In this document: one piece after another, positions 17,839 to 27,149 of the stretch
Layout: each line of letters begins with the position of its first letter
How positions within the stretch are numbered: the stretch's first letter is position 1
NCBI GenBank assembly: GCA_041650055.1
Contig: JBAZLV010000019.1
Span: forward strand, 1 to 36,657
Length of the DNA: 36,657 bases
Direction of reading: 5' to 3'
Origin: JBAZLV01 sp041650055
Lineage (GTDB): Bacteria > Nitrospirota > UBA9217
Program-made: the position numbers and the translations under genes
Notes under the pieces: model-generated
Database searches by the model: none
Told to the model about the DNA's origin: nothing
The model's input: the letters and a program-made list of their open reading frames with translations, nothing else

Positions 17839-17973
17839 TAATACAAACGCATTTACTAGGGTGTCATTGCGAGAAGCCTAGCGACGAAACAATCCGGTAT
17901 TAACAACGAGATTCCCACGCTCCCTGCAGTCGCTCGCAATGACAGAGCAACAAAACTTTCTGCGTTTGTATTA
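17839..17973. repeat. Nested palindromic element (MITE/REP-like)
   Basis: Outer 13-bp perfect inverted repeat TAATACAAACGCA (17839-17851) and TGCGTTTGTATTA (17961-17973) encloses an inner 11-bp inverted repeat GTCATTGCGAG (17863-17873) and CTCGCAATGAC (17933-17943). The inner sequence, with AGCGACGAAACAATCC, belongs to the GTCATTGCGAG-type dispersed palindromes known from many genomes. It encodes nothing and ends 2 bp from the ATPase stop codon. The remaining 17,673-17,838 shows no gene. Confidence 0.75.
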
Positions 17974-17975
17974 AA

Positions 17976-20522
17976 TCACGCCGTTTTTTTGCGAATTCCC
18001 TTTAAAATTTCAAACCAGGCAATGCTTGCAATGCTGGCAACAATGCAAACACCGATATCAACAAGATGAAGTTCCGAGAATTTGAATAGCGTCTGTAAAA
18101 AGGGGACATATAATACGGTTCCAAGAAGGATCAAGGCTCCGGAGGTTATCCACCAAAGAGCCTTGTTCGGAATCTTTAAGGTATGAGAGATTTTATGCTG
18201 CCAGGAGCGGTTGGTAAAAATGAGTCCTAAGTTCGCAATGATGAGCGTGGCAAAGGTAAGTGCTCGTGCATCTTCCTCACCCTGACCCCGCACCATTCCA
18301 AGGAGATAGACAATGACAAGAACTACAAAAACACTCAAACCCTGTAAAAGGCTGATCCCTACTGTCTGCATATCAAAAAGCGGCATAGCGGGGTTTCGGG
18401 GAGGGCGTGTCATAACGTCTGCTTCTTCCGGCTCCGCCTCAAATACCACCGAGCAGGCAGGATCAATAATTAATTCAAGAAAGACGATATGGACTGGCAA
18501 AAGAACTAACGGCCATCCAATCAAAACGGGAAGAAGCGACATGCCTGCAATGGGTACGTGAACGGCCAGAATATAGGCAATCGCTTTTTTGAGATTGTCA
18601 AATATTCTTCTGCCCATACGGACTGCTCCAACAATGGACGAAAAATCATCGTCGAGCAGCACGAGCGCAGAGGATTCACGGGCAACATCAGTTCCCCGGC
18701 TGCCCATTGCGATGCCGATATGTGCTGACTTGAGCGCTGGAGCGTCATTTACCCCATCACCGGTCATGGCAACAATGTCACCATTTGCCTTGAAGGCATT
18801 TACTATCCTGAGTTTTTGTTCTGGTACAACCCGAGCAAAAATATTACTCGTTTTGATTCGCTGTTGAAGCGTTGCGTCATTCATGCGGTCGAGTTCCAGG
18901 CCTGTTATGACCTGATTACTCTCTCGCAGTCCTATTTCACGACCAATGCAGGCCGCTGTTCCGGGGTAATCTCCGGTAATCATTACGACTCGAATTCCGG
19001 CTTCGTAACATTCTTGTACGGCTTCAGCGACCTTTGGACGCACGGGGTCAGAAAGCCCCACAAGCCCGAGAAACGTAAAAACAAAATCATGTTGTTCTCC
19101 GGGAAGTTTTGTAGCGGTAAAATTGGAACGCGCAATGCCAAGCACGCGGAGACCATCGTTCGCCATGGTTTCAATAGCGCGCATGAGTTCTTTTTTCTGT
19201 TCTTCGTCAAAATGGCATAAATCGGCAATTGCCTCGGGTGAGCCTTTTGCCGCAATTACATAATCATTTCCCCGGGGCGATTGCCACACATGGGACAGGG
19301 CCATAAGATTATTCGAGAGCGGATATTCCCGTACGAGCTGCCAATCATCATGAAGGTGTTCGGTGCTGGCAAGAAAATGGTTGCCGAGATTTTGAAATGC
19401 CTTCTCCATAGGATCAAAAGGATTTCTCTGGCTTGCAAGAATACTGAATTCAAGAACTTCATGAAATTGCTCCGGGATGTGCGGTGCATTTTGATACTGG
19501 ATCGTATGAAATTCCTTCTGTGCATATATGGTGCTGACCGTCATACGGTTCTGGGTAATCGTTCCTGTTTTATCAACACATAACACCGTGGCTGCCCCCA
19601 ATGTTTCAACAGCAGGAACACGGCGAGTGAGTACACGCTTTTGCGATATGCGCCATGCTCCCAAGGCAAGAAATATCGTGAGAACCACGGGAAATTCTTC
19701 AGGTAGTAATGCCATCGCAAGGGTTAAACCGGATAAAAAACCGTTCAACCAATCATTTCTCGTCAATCCATATACCACGACGACGATGGCGCAGAAGATG
19801 AGGCCAATGTAGGCAAGATTGCGTACAAAGGTAATCGTTTCTTTTTGGAGTGATGTTTCTTCTGTCTGAATGTTCTGAAGCGCTTTGCCGATCCTGCCCA
19901 TCTCCGTATACAATCCTGTGGCCTGCACGGTTGCAATGCCATGTCCTTTTACCACCAGGGTTCCTGAATAGACGCAGGGAAGATTATCTCCACCTGGACG
20001 GCTCATTTCTGACTGTTCTTTTTTCTCGGTTTTTCTTACGGGCACGGATTCTCCAGTAAGGAGTGATTCATCTATTAATAAATTAGTGCAACTTATAAGC
20101 ACGGCATCTGCGGGCACACGGTCACCTTCTGCAAGTACAATAATATCACCCCGTACCACATCTCGCCCCGGTATGCGTCGTTGCAGACCGCTTCGGATCA
20201 CCAATGCACGCGGGCTCGAGAGATCGCGAAGCGCTTCAAGTGCACGCTCAGTCTTCCGTTCCTGGTACAAGGTGATTCCTATGACCACAAAGACGAAGCC
20301 AAGCAACATCAATGCTTCTTGAATATCTCCGAGGACGAGATAGATTGCGCCGCATGCCACAAGAAGTAAAAACATTGGTTCGCGTACCACATCATATGCA
20401 ATGGCAAAAAAGCTGCGCTTTTTGCTTGTAGGCAGTTCGTTATAGCCGTCACGCTTGAGATGTTCGGCCGCCTCATTTTCTGAGAGGCCCGAGAGATGAG
20501 AAATTTCTAATGGAGTCGGCAT
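17976..20522 (-). CDS. P-type cation-transporting ATPase (type II, Ca2+-ATPase-like)
   Basis: Membrane pump driven by ATP through an aspartyl phosphate. The 848-aa protein has an N-terminal cation-ATPase domain, actuator motif TGES at 156-159, membrane helix 4 motif PEEFP at 274-278, the phosphorylation site DKTGT with Asp317, and the hinge TGDGVNDAPALKSAHIGIAMG, followed by C-terminal helices. It belongs to the SERCA/PMCA-like branch and lacks heavy-metal CPx and N-terminal HMA domains. PEEFP instead of PEGLP makes the transported ion (Ca2+, Mn2+ or other) uncertain. The start has AAAGGA 7 bases upstream. It is a single gene, divergent from the XRE-cupin gene. Confidence 0.92.
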   Translation of the reverse strand: MPTPLEISHLSGLSENEAAEHLKRDGYNELPTSKKRSFFAIAYDVVREPMFLLLVACGAIYLVLGDIQEALMLLGFVFVVIGITLYQERKTERALEALRDLSSPRALVIRSGLQRRIPGRDVVRGDIIVLAEGDRVPADAVLISCTNLLIDESLLTGESVPVRKTEKKEQSEMSRPGGDNLPCVYSGTLVVKGHGIATVQATGLYTEMGRIGKALQNIQTEETSLQKETITFVRNLAYIGLIFCAIVVVVYGLTRNDWLNGFLSGLTLAMALLPEEFPVVLTIFLALGAWRISQKRVLTRRVPAVETLGAATVLCVDKTGTITQNRMTVSTIYAQKEFHTIQYQNAPHIPEQFHEVLEFSILASQRNPFDPMEKAFQNLGNHFLASTEHLHDDWQLVREYPLSNNLMALSHVWQSPRGNDYVIAAKGSPEAIADLCHFDEEQKKELMRAIETMANDGLRVLGIARSNFTATKLPGEQHDFVFTFLGLVGLSDPVRPKVAEAVQECYEAGIRVVMITGDYPGTAACIGREIGLRESNQVITGLELDRMNDATLQQRIKTSNIFARVVPEQKLRIVNAFKANGDIVAMTGDGVNDAPALKSAHIGIAMGSRGTDVARESSALVLLDDDFSSIVGAVRMGRRIFDNLKKAIAYILAVHVPIAGMSLLPVLIGWPLVLLPVHIVFLELIIDPACSVVFEAEPEEADVMTRPPRNPAMPLFDMQTVGISLLQGLSVFVVLVIVYLLGMVRGQGEEDARALTFATLIIANLGLIFTNRSWQHKISHTLKIPNKALWWITSGALILLGTVLYVPFLQTLFKFSELHLVDIGVCIVASIASIAWFEILKGIRKKTA

Positions 20523-20551
20523 TGATTATTCCTTTGGAAAAAAGATGCTCA

Positions 20552-20579
20552 AGTATACTGAATTGAATCACGATTGCAA
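20552..20579 (-). promoter_or_regulatory. Promoter of the P-type ATPase gene
   Basis: On the minus strand TTGCAA (20579-20574), 16-bp spacer, TATACT (20557-20552), about 30 bases upstream of the start and followed by an AAAGGA ribosome site. Confidence 0.55.
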
Positions 20580-20604
20580 AGATTTTTTATCCAACAAATA
20601 AAAT

Positions 20605-20634
20605 TTATTATTGTTTTCCTTATTCAAGTATGAT
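20605..20634 (+). promoter_or_regulatory. Weak candidate promoter of the XRE-cupin gene
   Basis: TTATTA (20605-20610), 18-bp spacer, TATGAT (20629-20634). The ATG at 20647 is only 12 bases past the -10 and has no ribosome site, only a T-run, so the leader would be about 5 bases. Confidence 0.35.
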
Positions 20635-20646
20635 ATCTTTTTTTTC

Positions 20647-21201
20647 ATGCCAGAACCGATAAGCGCCATAGCATCCCGGATTCGCGAGCTACGGCAGATC
20701 GCGAATATGCCGGTGGAAAAAATTGCTCATGAACTTCATATTACTCCTGATACGTATCGCGAGTATGAGGAAGGGGCAGTCGATATCCCGGTCGGCGCGT
20801 TATTCAAGATTGCCAGAACATTCAATGTCGATTTAACAGAAATATTAACGGGTGAAGCTCCACGGCTTCACGAGTATTGTCTCGTTCGTAAAGGCAAGGG
20901 CGTCTGCGTTGATCGGAGAAAAGATTATCGGTATCAAAGCCTTGCCTATAATTTTGTCCATAAAAAAGCAGAACCGCTTCTGGTTATCGTAGACCCTCTT
21001 CCCGATACCGCGCCGGTTCCCTTAAATTCTCATCCTGGTCAGGAATTTACATATGTAATCAGCGGGAGTTTAAAGCTGGTGGTAAACAGCCATGAATTTA
21101 TTCTCAATGCAGGTGATTCCCTTTATTTTGATTCAGGTTTTGAACACGGAATGAAGGCATTAAACGGCAAACCCGCCGAATTTCTCGCAGTCATCGTATA
21201 A
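20647..21201 (+). CDS. XRE-family regulator with C-terminal cupin domain
   Basis: A 184-aa transcription factor: HTH_3 domain at about residues 5-62 (ISAIASRIRELRQIANMPV), then a cupin sensing domain at about 100-184 (HPGQEFTYVISGSLKLVV, then LNAGDSLYFDSGFEHGM). I prefer the ATG at 20647 over the TTG at 20611, since the extra 12 residues translate a T-rich stretch. It is followed after 4 bp by an acyl-CoA synthetase. XRE-cupin proteins next to AMP-forming ligases are a recurrent arrangement, so it probably controls that gene in response to a small acid or its CoA ester. The ligand is unknown. Confidence 0.88.
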   Translation: MPEPISAIASRIRELRQIANMPVEKIAHELHITPDTYREYEEGAVDIPVGALFKIARTFNVDLTEILTGEAPRLHEYCLVRKGKGVCVDRRKDYRYQSLAYNFVHKKAEPLLVIVDPLPDTAPVPLNSHPGQEFTYVISGSLKLVVNSHEFILNAGDSLYFDSGFEHGMKALNGKPAEFLAVIV

Positions 21202-21205
21202 CTCT

Positions 21206-22861
21206 ATGCTCAAACGATTTGTTTCAAAAGCTGAATTCACTTCTTATGAAGAATTTATACGGGATTTCCGCATTCTGGTGCCCGAGCGCTTTAATTTTGC
21301 CTATGATGTTGTGGATGAGCTCGCTGCGAAACAACCGGATAAGCTGGCACTGATGTGGTGTGATGAAAACGGAGCAGAGGCTGCCTTTACTTTTAGCCAG
21401 ATGAAGCAGTATAGTGACAAAGCAGCAAATGTATTCCGTTCCCATGGAATCAAAAAAGGCGATCCGGTGATGCTGATCCTGAAGCGGCGCTATGAATTCT
21501 GGTTCTGCATTCTTGCGCTTCACAAGATTGGGGCAATCTGCATTCCCGCAACGCATTTGCTCACCACGAAAGACGTCATTTACCGTAACAACGCTGCTGA
21601 CATAAAGATGATTGTGAGTGTACCTGATCCTACGGTTATCACTCATATAGAAGAATCCGAATCAAAATCACCAAGTCTTACCCTCAAAGCACTTATACAG
21701 GGAAAGCGAAAAGGATGGATTGATTTTTCCACTGAACTGGAAAAGGCTTCGTCTGATTTTAAACGTCCGACGGGTTCTGATGCCCCGTGCAATACTGATA
21801 TTTCGTTGCTTTATTTTACTTCCGGCACAACCGGCATGCCGAAGATGGTGCAGCATGATTTTACGTACCCGCTCGGCCATATTCTTACGGCAAAATACTG
21901 GCAGAACGTACAGAAGGGCGGCCTCCATCTTACGGTAGCTGATACGGGATGGGCAAAGGCGGTCTGGGGCAAAATCTATGGCCAGTGGATTTCGGAATGT
22001 GCCGTGTTTGTGTATGACTATGACAAGTTTGATCCGAAGAAGCTTTTAGACGTTATTGTGAAATATGGGATCACTTCTTTTTGCGCCCCTCCAACGATCT
22101 TTCGGTTTTTTATAAAAGAAGATCTTTCAAAATATGATTTCAGCAAACTCAAATACTGCGTGATTGCCGGCGAGCCATTAAATCCTGAAGTGTATTCTCA
22201 ATTTTTGAAGGCAACGAAAATGAAGCTCATGGAAGGATACGGCCAGACAGAGATGACCGTATCAATCGGAACATTTCCGTGGATGGAACCAAAGCCAGGG
22301 TCCATGGGCAAACCATGTCCCTGGTATGATATCGATTTGCTCGACGACGAGGGTAAACCCTGCGAAGTCGGAGTTGAAGGTCAGATAGTGGTCAGAACGG
22401 ACAAGAGAAAACCCGCGGGCATGTTCGGCGGATATTACCGTGAGCCGGAACGCACAAAAAGCGTCTGGCGAGACGGGGTCTATTATACCGGGGACATGGC
22501 GTGGCGAGATGAAGACGGTTATTACTGGTTTGTCGGACGTGCAGATGACCTAATCAAGAGCTCGGGTTACCGCATTGGTCCGTTTGAAGTGGAAAGCGCG
22601 CTTGTGGAGCATCCTGCAGTACTTGAATGCGCAATTACCGGTGCACCAGACCCGGACAGGGGACAGGTTGTTAAAGCTACCGTTGTTCTGGCTTCAGGAT
22701 ATTCTCCGAGCGAAGAACTGGTAAAAGAACTGCAAGAACATGTCAAAAAAGTAACCGCGCCCTACAAATATCCCCGCATTATTGAATTTGTGCCTGCACT
22801 TCCGAAAACAATCAGCGGCAAAATCCGGCGTGTTGAGATTCGCGAAGGCGAGATTCAATAG
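21206..22861 (+). CDS. AMP-forming acyl-CoA synthetase (acetyl/medium-chain type)
   Basis: Activates a carboxylic acid to its CoA thioester through an acyl-AMP. The 551-aa protein belongs to the ANL superfamily: P-loop-like TSGTTGMPK at 205-213, GYGQTEMT (A5), YYTGDMAWRDEDGYYWFVGR (A7-A8 hinge) and the catalytic lysine in KTISGKIRR (Lys539). The overall layout, with DTGWAKAVWGKIYGQW, resembles medium-chain acyl-CoA synthetases rather than long-chain FadD. The acid cannot be deduced. It lies 4 bp downstream of the XRE-cupin gene and shares its transcript. Confidence 0.9.
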   Translation: MLKRFVSKAEFTSYEEFIRDFRILVPERFNFAYDVVDELAAKQPDKLALMWCDENGAEAAFTFSQMKQYSDKAANVFRSHGIKKGDPVMLILKRRYEFWFCILALHKIGAICIPATHLLTTKDVIYRNNAADIKMIVSVPDPTVITHIEESESKSPSLTLKALIQGKRKGWIDFSTELEKASSDFKRPTGSDAPCNTDISLLYFTSGTTGMPKMVQHDFTYPLGHILTAKYWQNVQKGGLHLTVADTGWAKAVWGKIYGQWISECAVFVYDYDKFDPKKLLDVIVKYGITSFCAPPTIFRFFIKEDLSKYDFSKLKYCVIAGEPLNPEVYSQFLKATKMKLMEGYGQTEMTVSIGTFPWMEPKPGSMGKPCPWYDIDLLDDEGKPCEVGVEGQIVVRTDKRKPAGMFGGYYREPERTKSVWRDGVYYTGDMAWRDEDGYYWFVGRADDLIKSSGYRIGPFEVESALVEHPAVLECAITGAPDPDRGQVVKATVVLASGYSPSEELVKELQEHVKKVTAPYKYPRIIEFVPALPKTISGKIRRVEIREGEIQ

Positions 22862-22905
22862 CCTATTTTTGAAGTCCTTATCGTAATAAACCCGGTACAA
22901 TTCTT

Positions 22906-22934
22906 TTGACACTTTCCGGCAATCCCTTTATAAT
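22906..22934 (+). promoter_or_regulatory. Perfect-consensus promoter of gpsA, leaderless
   Basis: TTGACA (22906-22911), exactly 17 bp, TATAAT (22929-22934). The gpsA ATG at 22943 lies 8 bases past the -10, so transcription should begin at or next to the start codon. No ribosome site lies between. Confidence 0.8.
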
Positions 22935-22942
22935 TCGTTTCC

Positions 22943-23944
22943 ATGATGAATGAAATTGGTGTTATTGGTGCAGGTGCGTGGGGAACTGCGCTTTCTTTGC
23001 TGTTAGCAGATAAAGGCTACAAGGTTGCCCTCTGGATGTATGAACAAGACCTTGCTGAAGAAACCGCCATTACCCGCCGGAATCGCGTCTACTTACCTGG
23101 TTTCGCGCTTCCTTTATCGATTAAGATTACCTCTTCGTTGCAGCATGCCGTTGAAAGCAAGTCTGTCATCCTTTCAGTTATGCCATCGCATACGGTCCGC
23201 ACCGTTGTCCAACAGTTTCAGCCGTATCTTTCCGAGGATGCAATTCTTATCAGTGCTTCAAAAGGGATCGAACTCGATACGCTCTTGCCGCTTTCAGAAG
23301 TGTATAAAGAGGTACTGCCTGAAGTTTTTCACGATCGTCTCTGTTTTTTATCCGGCCCGAGTTTTGCCAAAGAAGTTGCGCAGAAAATGCCAACGGCGAT
23401 TACTCTTGCTGCGTTTGATCCTGATGTTGGTAAGACGGCCCAGGAAATTTTAAGCACTCTCTATTTTCGCGTGTATACCAATTCGGATGTTCTCGGTGTT
23501 GAACTTGCCGGGGCACTGAAAAATGTTGTTGCGATTGCGGCAGGTGTTCTTCAAGGCATCGGATACGGACATAATACCATGGCAGCCTTGATTACTCGAG
23601 GAATTGCTGAAATGGCCCGACTGGGTGTGGCACAGGGAGCGGATATTCATACCTTTTCCGGTCTGGCCGGCATTGGAGATGTGATTCTTACCTGCACAGG
23701 AGAGCTGTCTCGGAACAGAGCATTGGGAGTTCGCCTTGGAAAAGGCGAAAAACTGGACGATATTTTACAGGGAGAGAAAACCGTTGCTGAAGGGGTGCGG
23801 ACGGCAAAAGCCGCAAGAAACCTGGCCTTACGTTATGCCGTTGATATGCCGATCATTGAAGAAGTATACCAACTGTTATATGAAGGAAAAGATCCGCGGG
23901 AAGCAGTGCGCAATTTAATGACTCGTGAACTAAAAAAAGAATAG
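22943..23944 (+). CDS. gpsA: NAD(P)-dependent glycerol-3-phosphate dehydrogenase
   Basis: Reduces dihydroxyacetone phosphate to sn-glycerol-3-phosphate, the backbone for phospholipids; cytosolic. The 333-aa length is normal. The N-terminal nucleotide motif is GAGAWGTA, followed by the conserved SGPSFAKEV and ELAGALKNVVAIAAG with the catalytic lysine, and GLAGIGDVILTC in the C-terminal domain. Two ATGs are adjacent at 22943 and 22946; either could be used. Confidence 0.97.
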   Translation: MMNEIGVIGAGAWGTALSLLLADKGYKVALWMYEQDLAEETAITRRNRVYLPGFALPLSIKITSSLQHAVESKSVILSVMPSHTVRTVVQQFQPYLSEDAILISASKGIELDTLLPLSEVYKEVLPEVFHDRLCFLSGPSFAKEVAQKMPTAITLAAFDPDVGKTAQEILSTLYFRVYTNSDVLGVELAGALKNVVAIAAGVLQGIGYGHNTMAALITRGIAEMARLGVAQGADIHTFSGLAGIGDVILTCTGELSRNRALGVRLGKGEKLDDILQGEKTVAEGVRTAKAARNLALRYAVDMPIIEEVYQLLYEGKDPREAVRNLMTRELKKE

Positions 23945-23973
23945 TGATTATTCGAATATGAGGAGACATCTTC

Positions 23974-25062
23974 ATGAATAAGTATATATTTCTTTTGGCA
24001 AGTTGTATTGCCACGCTCGCCTTATGTCTGCCTGCTTCAGCAGAAGTGAAATTCATCGAAGCGGAAAGTACCTATGTAATTGGAGACAATGACAGCAAAG
24101 TGGATGCGCGGAGGATCGCCATCCTGGAAGCAAAACGAAAGGCGCTGGAATCGGCGGGAACGTATGTGGAAAGTCTGAGTCAGGTAAAAAATTTTCAATT
24201 GACCGGGGATGATATCCGTTCCTATGCGGCTGCAGTTCTTGAAACGGAAATCGTGACCGAGCAGATGCGTGGAACAACTGCCAAGCCGGAACTGTACATC
24301 AAGGCGCGGTGCAAAATTGACAGTGACGCTCTCGCAACCAAGCTTGCCAAATTACGCGATTTCGAAGATATGAAGGAACAATTCAATGCTGCAGCTAAAG
24401 AAAACGAACAGCTTAAAAAAGAACGTGATGCCCTGCTCAAGCAATTGGCTCTTGAAAAGGACAAAACACGCGCGGATTTCACACGCCAAAAACTCAATAC
24501 AATTCTTACAAAAGAAGAAGCCAATGATGAAACCCGCAGGGTCTGGGCTGCGATGGGTCCTTCGCTGCTCCATCCGGATGAATATGCCGTTCAGATAAAA
24601 AAATCTGATCTTGATGCCTCATCCGTTGTCCTGCAACAAGCCCTTAAAAACAATCCGCAAAATCCGAACGCCCGCTTGATGCTTGCTTCCATTTATCAGC
24701 GACAGGGGAACTCATCTGCAGCTGAACAAGAACTTCGGACCGCGATTCAGCGTAACCCATCGAATCTTGCACTGCACATGCGGCTCGGGATTCTGTTCCT
24801 TGAGCAAAAACGATATCCCGACGCATTAAAAGAATTTAAATTCGTTGAACGGCTCAGGCCCCGGAATCTTACTGTGTTGTATTATATCGGAGCAACATTC
24901 AAGGCAATGGACAAGTGCGGTAGGTCTGTTCAGTATTTGAACCGTTTTTTAAAAGATCCACGGGTTAAACATTTTCCGCAGAAGCGCGACAGTGCAATTG
25001 CAACCATAGAAGAATGCGGCGGAAGCAGGCCGGGCCGGGTAAAACGCGTAAAATTCCAGTAA
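23974..25062 (+). CDS. Exported coiled-coil and TPR protein
   Basis: A 362-aa periplasmic or envelope protein of unknown function. A signal peptide (ASCIATLALCLPASA) ends near residue 23. A domain at about 25-110 with EARRIAILEAKRKALE-type spacing resembles LPP20/FlgT-N-like modules, then comes a coiled coil (about 128-170), then TPR repeats (about 205-330, for example NPQNPNARLMLASIYQRQG). It starts 29 bp after gpsA with a GAGGAG ribosome site. TPRs indicate a scaffold role. No partner can be named. Confidence 0.8.
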   Translation: MNKYIFLLASCIATLALCLPASAEVKFIEAESTYVIGDNDSKVDARRIAILEAKRKALESAGTYVESLSQVKNFQLTGDDIRSYAAAVLETEIVTEQMRGTTAKPELYIKARCKIDSDALATKLAKLRDFEDMKEQFNAAAKENEQLKKERDALLKQLALEKDKTRADFTRQKLNTILTKEEANDETRRVWAAMGPSLLHPDEYAVQIKKSDLDASSVVLQQALKNNPQNPNARLMLASIYQRQGNSSAAEQELRTAIQRNPSNLALHMRLGILFLEQKRYPDALKEFKFVERLRPRNLTVLYYIGATFKAMDKCGRSVQYLNRFLKDPRVKHFPQKRDSAIATIEECGGSRPGRVKRVKFQ

Positions 25063-25072
25063 ACTTATATAC

Positions 25073-25828
25073 ATGAATAAGAACGAACTTGAAAAACTCC
25101 TTTTGAGTGTTCAAAATAAGGAAATTGGTATTGAGGCTGCTTTACAGAAGCTCAAACACTTGCCCTTCGAAGACGTTGTCTACGCCCACATTGACCATCA
25201 TCGACATTTACGCCATGGCATGCCTGAAGTCATTTATTGTGAAGGAAAAACCGTGGAGCAAATTACCGGCATTGCGGAACGTATGCTGGCAAATAAAAGT
25301 GATATTCTCGCCACCCGTGCTTCCCAGGATGTCTATGCAGCACTGAAGGCTCTCGATAGCAGGGCAGCATACCATGAACAATGCCGTGCAATCGTTATTC
25401 AGCAGGCTCAAAAGACAACTACCACAGGAATTGTTCTTGTCCTGACAGCAGGCACGTCCGATATCCCTGTTGCAGAAGAAGCCGTGGTGACTGCCCGCAT
25501 GCTTGGAAGCTCTGTTCAAACCATCTATGACGTTGGAGTTGCAGGTATTCATCGTGTCTTAGGCAAACAGGATTTTCTCGATGCGGCTCGAGTCATTATC
25601 GTAGTTGCCGGGATGGATGGAGCCCTGCCTTCAGTGGTCGGCGGCCTGGTGGATAAACCCGTGATTGCGGTTCCCACGAGCGTCGGATATGGTGCTGGTT
25701 TTCAAGGATTGGCGCCGCTTCTTACCATGCTGAATTCCTGTGCTTCTGGCATTGCGGTGATGAATATTGATAACGGGTTCGGCGCCGGTGTGCTGGCACA
25801 TAGAATAAATGCATTAGGAGAAAGTTAG
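25073..25828 (+). CDS. larB: LarB, nickel-pincer cofactor biosynthesis carboxylase/hydrolase
   Basis: In the characterised pathway LarB carboxylates the pyridinium ring of nicotinate adenine dinucleotide and cleaves its phosphoanhydride, giving a dicarboxylated mononucleotide. The 251-aa protein has the PurE-like fold with the C-terminal signature GGLVDKPVIAVPTSVGYG and IDNGFGAGVLAHRIN. Length and motifs match the family. The start lacks a clear ribosome site. It is followed by larC, from which a palindromic repeat separates it. No larE or larA is in the window. Confidence 0.93.
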   Translation: MNKNELEKLLLSVQNKEIGIEAALQKLKHLPFEDVVYAHIDHHRHLRHGMPEVIYCEGKTVEQITGIAERMLANKSDILATRASQDVYAALKALDSRAAYHEQCRAIVIQQAQKTTTTGIVLVLTAGTSDIPVAEEAVVTARMLGSSVQTIYDVGVAGIHRVLGKQDFLDAARVIIVVAGMDGALPSVVGGLVDKPVIAVPTSVGYGAGFQGLAPLLTMLNSCASGIAVMNIDNGFGAGVLAHRINALGES

Positions 25829-25835
25829 ACCCTGC

Positions 25836-25930
25836 CTCTCGCAAAGGCGCAAAGTACGCAAAGGAAATCATTATCTATTTTCACTTTGATTCAATTGTCT
25901 TTCTTTGCGAGCTTGGTGGCTTAGCGAGAG
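25836..25930. repeat. GCAAAG-rich palindromic repeat, copy 1
   Basis: Imperfect palindrome with ends CTCTCGC (25836-25842) and GCGAGAG (25924-25930) and internal GCGCAAAG and CTTTGCGAG arms. It fills the larB-larC gap and ends 15 bases before the larC start. A related copy in the opposite orientation lies at 28875-28952. Confidence 0.75.
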
Positions 25931-25945
25931 ACGCTTTGAGGTGGT

Positions 25946-27145
25946 ATGAAAACAGCTTACTTTGATTGCTTTTCTGGAATTTCCGGAGATATGACACTCG
26001 GTGCTCTTGTTGATGCAGGCATGAGCATTGAGGTTCTGCGTGCTGAACTTGCGAAATTGAATCTTTCCGGTTATGAAATTAAAGCAGAACAGGTGAAGCG
26101 ATCCGGAATTGCAGCTACCAAGGTTCATGTCATAATCAATAAGCAGGATCATCAATCACGTCATCTTTCTGATATTGTAAATCTCATTGGTCAGTCTTCT
26201 CTTTCCCCGACTGTAAAACAAAAAAGCATCAATATTTTTAACCGGCTTGCCGATGCAGAAGCGAAGGTACATGGAACATCGCGTGAGCAGATTCATTTCC
26301 ATGAAGTTGGCGCATTGGATTCCATTATCGATATTGTCGGGTCTGTCATAGGTTTGGAATATCATGCCCTATCACAGGTTATCACCTCTGCCATCAATGT
26401 TGGCTCTGGAACTGTTCAAACTTCACATGGGACTTTTCCTATTCCTGCGCCCGCAACAGCAGAACTCCTGCGGGATATCCCGTGCTATGCGTCTTCTCAA
26501 TTGTTTGAACTTACTACTCCGACCGGAGCGGCGTTGGTCAGTACGCTGGGAAGTTCTTTTGGACTTCTCCCGAACATGAAAATCGATCGTATTGCCTATG
26601 GAGCAGGAGATAAGGATTTCCGCGGCAGTCCAAATGTCCTGCGGCTTATGATCGGGGAACTGGCAGCAGACTATACAGAAGACACCTCCTCTATTATTGA
26701 AACAGCAATTGATGACATGAATCCGCAGATCTATGATTCCGTCATTCAAAAAATGCTCGATCAAGGTGCTCAGGATGCCTATCTGACTCCAATTATCATG
26801 AAAAAAGGAAGACCCGGAATTCTATTGACAGTTTTGGCTGATGCATCAAAAATTGATTCTTTACTTGATATTTTATTCCGTGAAACAACCAGCATAGGCG
26901 CCCGGATGCACAGCGTTGAGCGAAAAAAATTGCAGCGAGAAATCAGAAGCGTTGAAACTCAATATGGAACGATCAGAATGAAAGTAAGTATGCGCGGCAA
27001 TGCTATTCTCACCGTAACACCGGAATATGAAGACTGTCGTGCAATTGCAGAGAAGCAAGGAACTCCAATAAAGCAGCTGATGGAAGAAGCAAAGGCGCTC
27101 TTTTTTTCGCAAAGAGAAGATCACCTTAAATCAAACAAAGAATGA
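25946..27145 (+). CDS. larC: LarC, nickel insertase of the nickel-pincer cofactor pathway
   Basis: Inserts nickel into the dithiolated pyridinium mononucleotide in a CTP-dependent step. The 399-aa protein has the family start MKTAYFDCFSGISGDMTLGA, the HFHEVGALDSIIDIVG block and IPAPATAELL. It is one continuous reading frame, unlike the Lactiplantibacillus gene that needs a programmed frameshift. The ribosome site GAGGTGG is close to the ATG. nadE follows after 4 bp. Confidence 0.94.
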   Translation: MKTAYFDCFSGISGDMTLGALVDAGMSIEVLRAELAKLNLSGYEIKAEQVKRSGIAATKVHVIINKQDHQSRHLSDIVNLIGQSSLSPTVKQKSINIFNRLADAEAKVHGTSREQIHFHEVGALDSIIDIVGSVIGLEYHALSQVITSAINVGSGTVQTSHGTFPIPAPATAELLRDIPCYASSQLFELTTPTGAALVSTLGSSFGLLPNMKIDRIAYGAGDKDFRGSPNVLRLMIGELAADYTEDTSSIIETAIDDMNPQIYDSVIQKMLDQGAQDAYLTPIIMKKGRPGILLTVLADASKIDSLLDILFRETTSIGARMHSVERKKLQREIRSVETQYGTIRMKVSMRGNAILTVTPEYEDCRAIAEKQGTPIKQLMEEAKALFFSQREDHLKSNKE

Positions 27146-27149
27146 GCAT

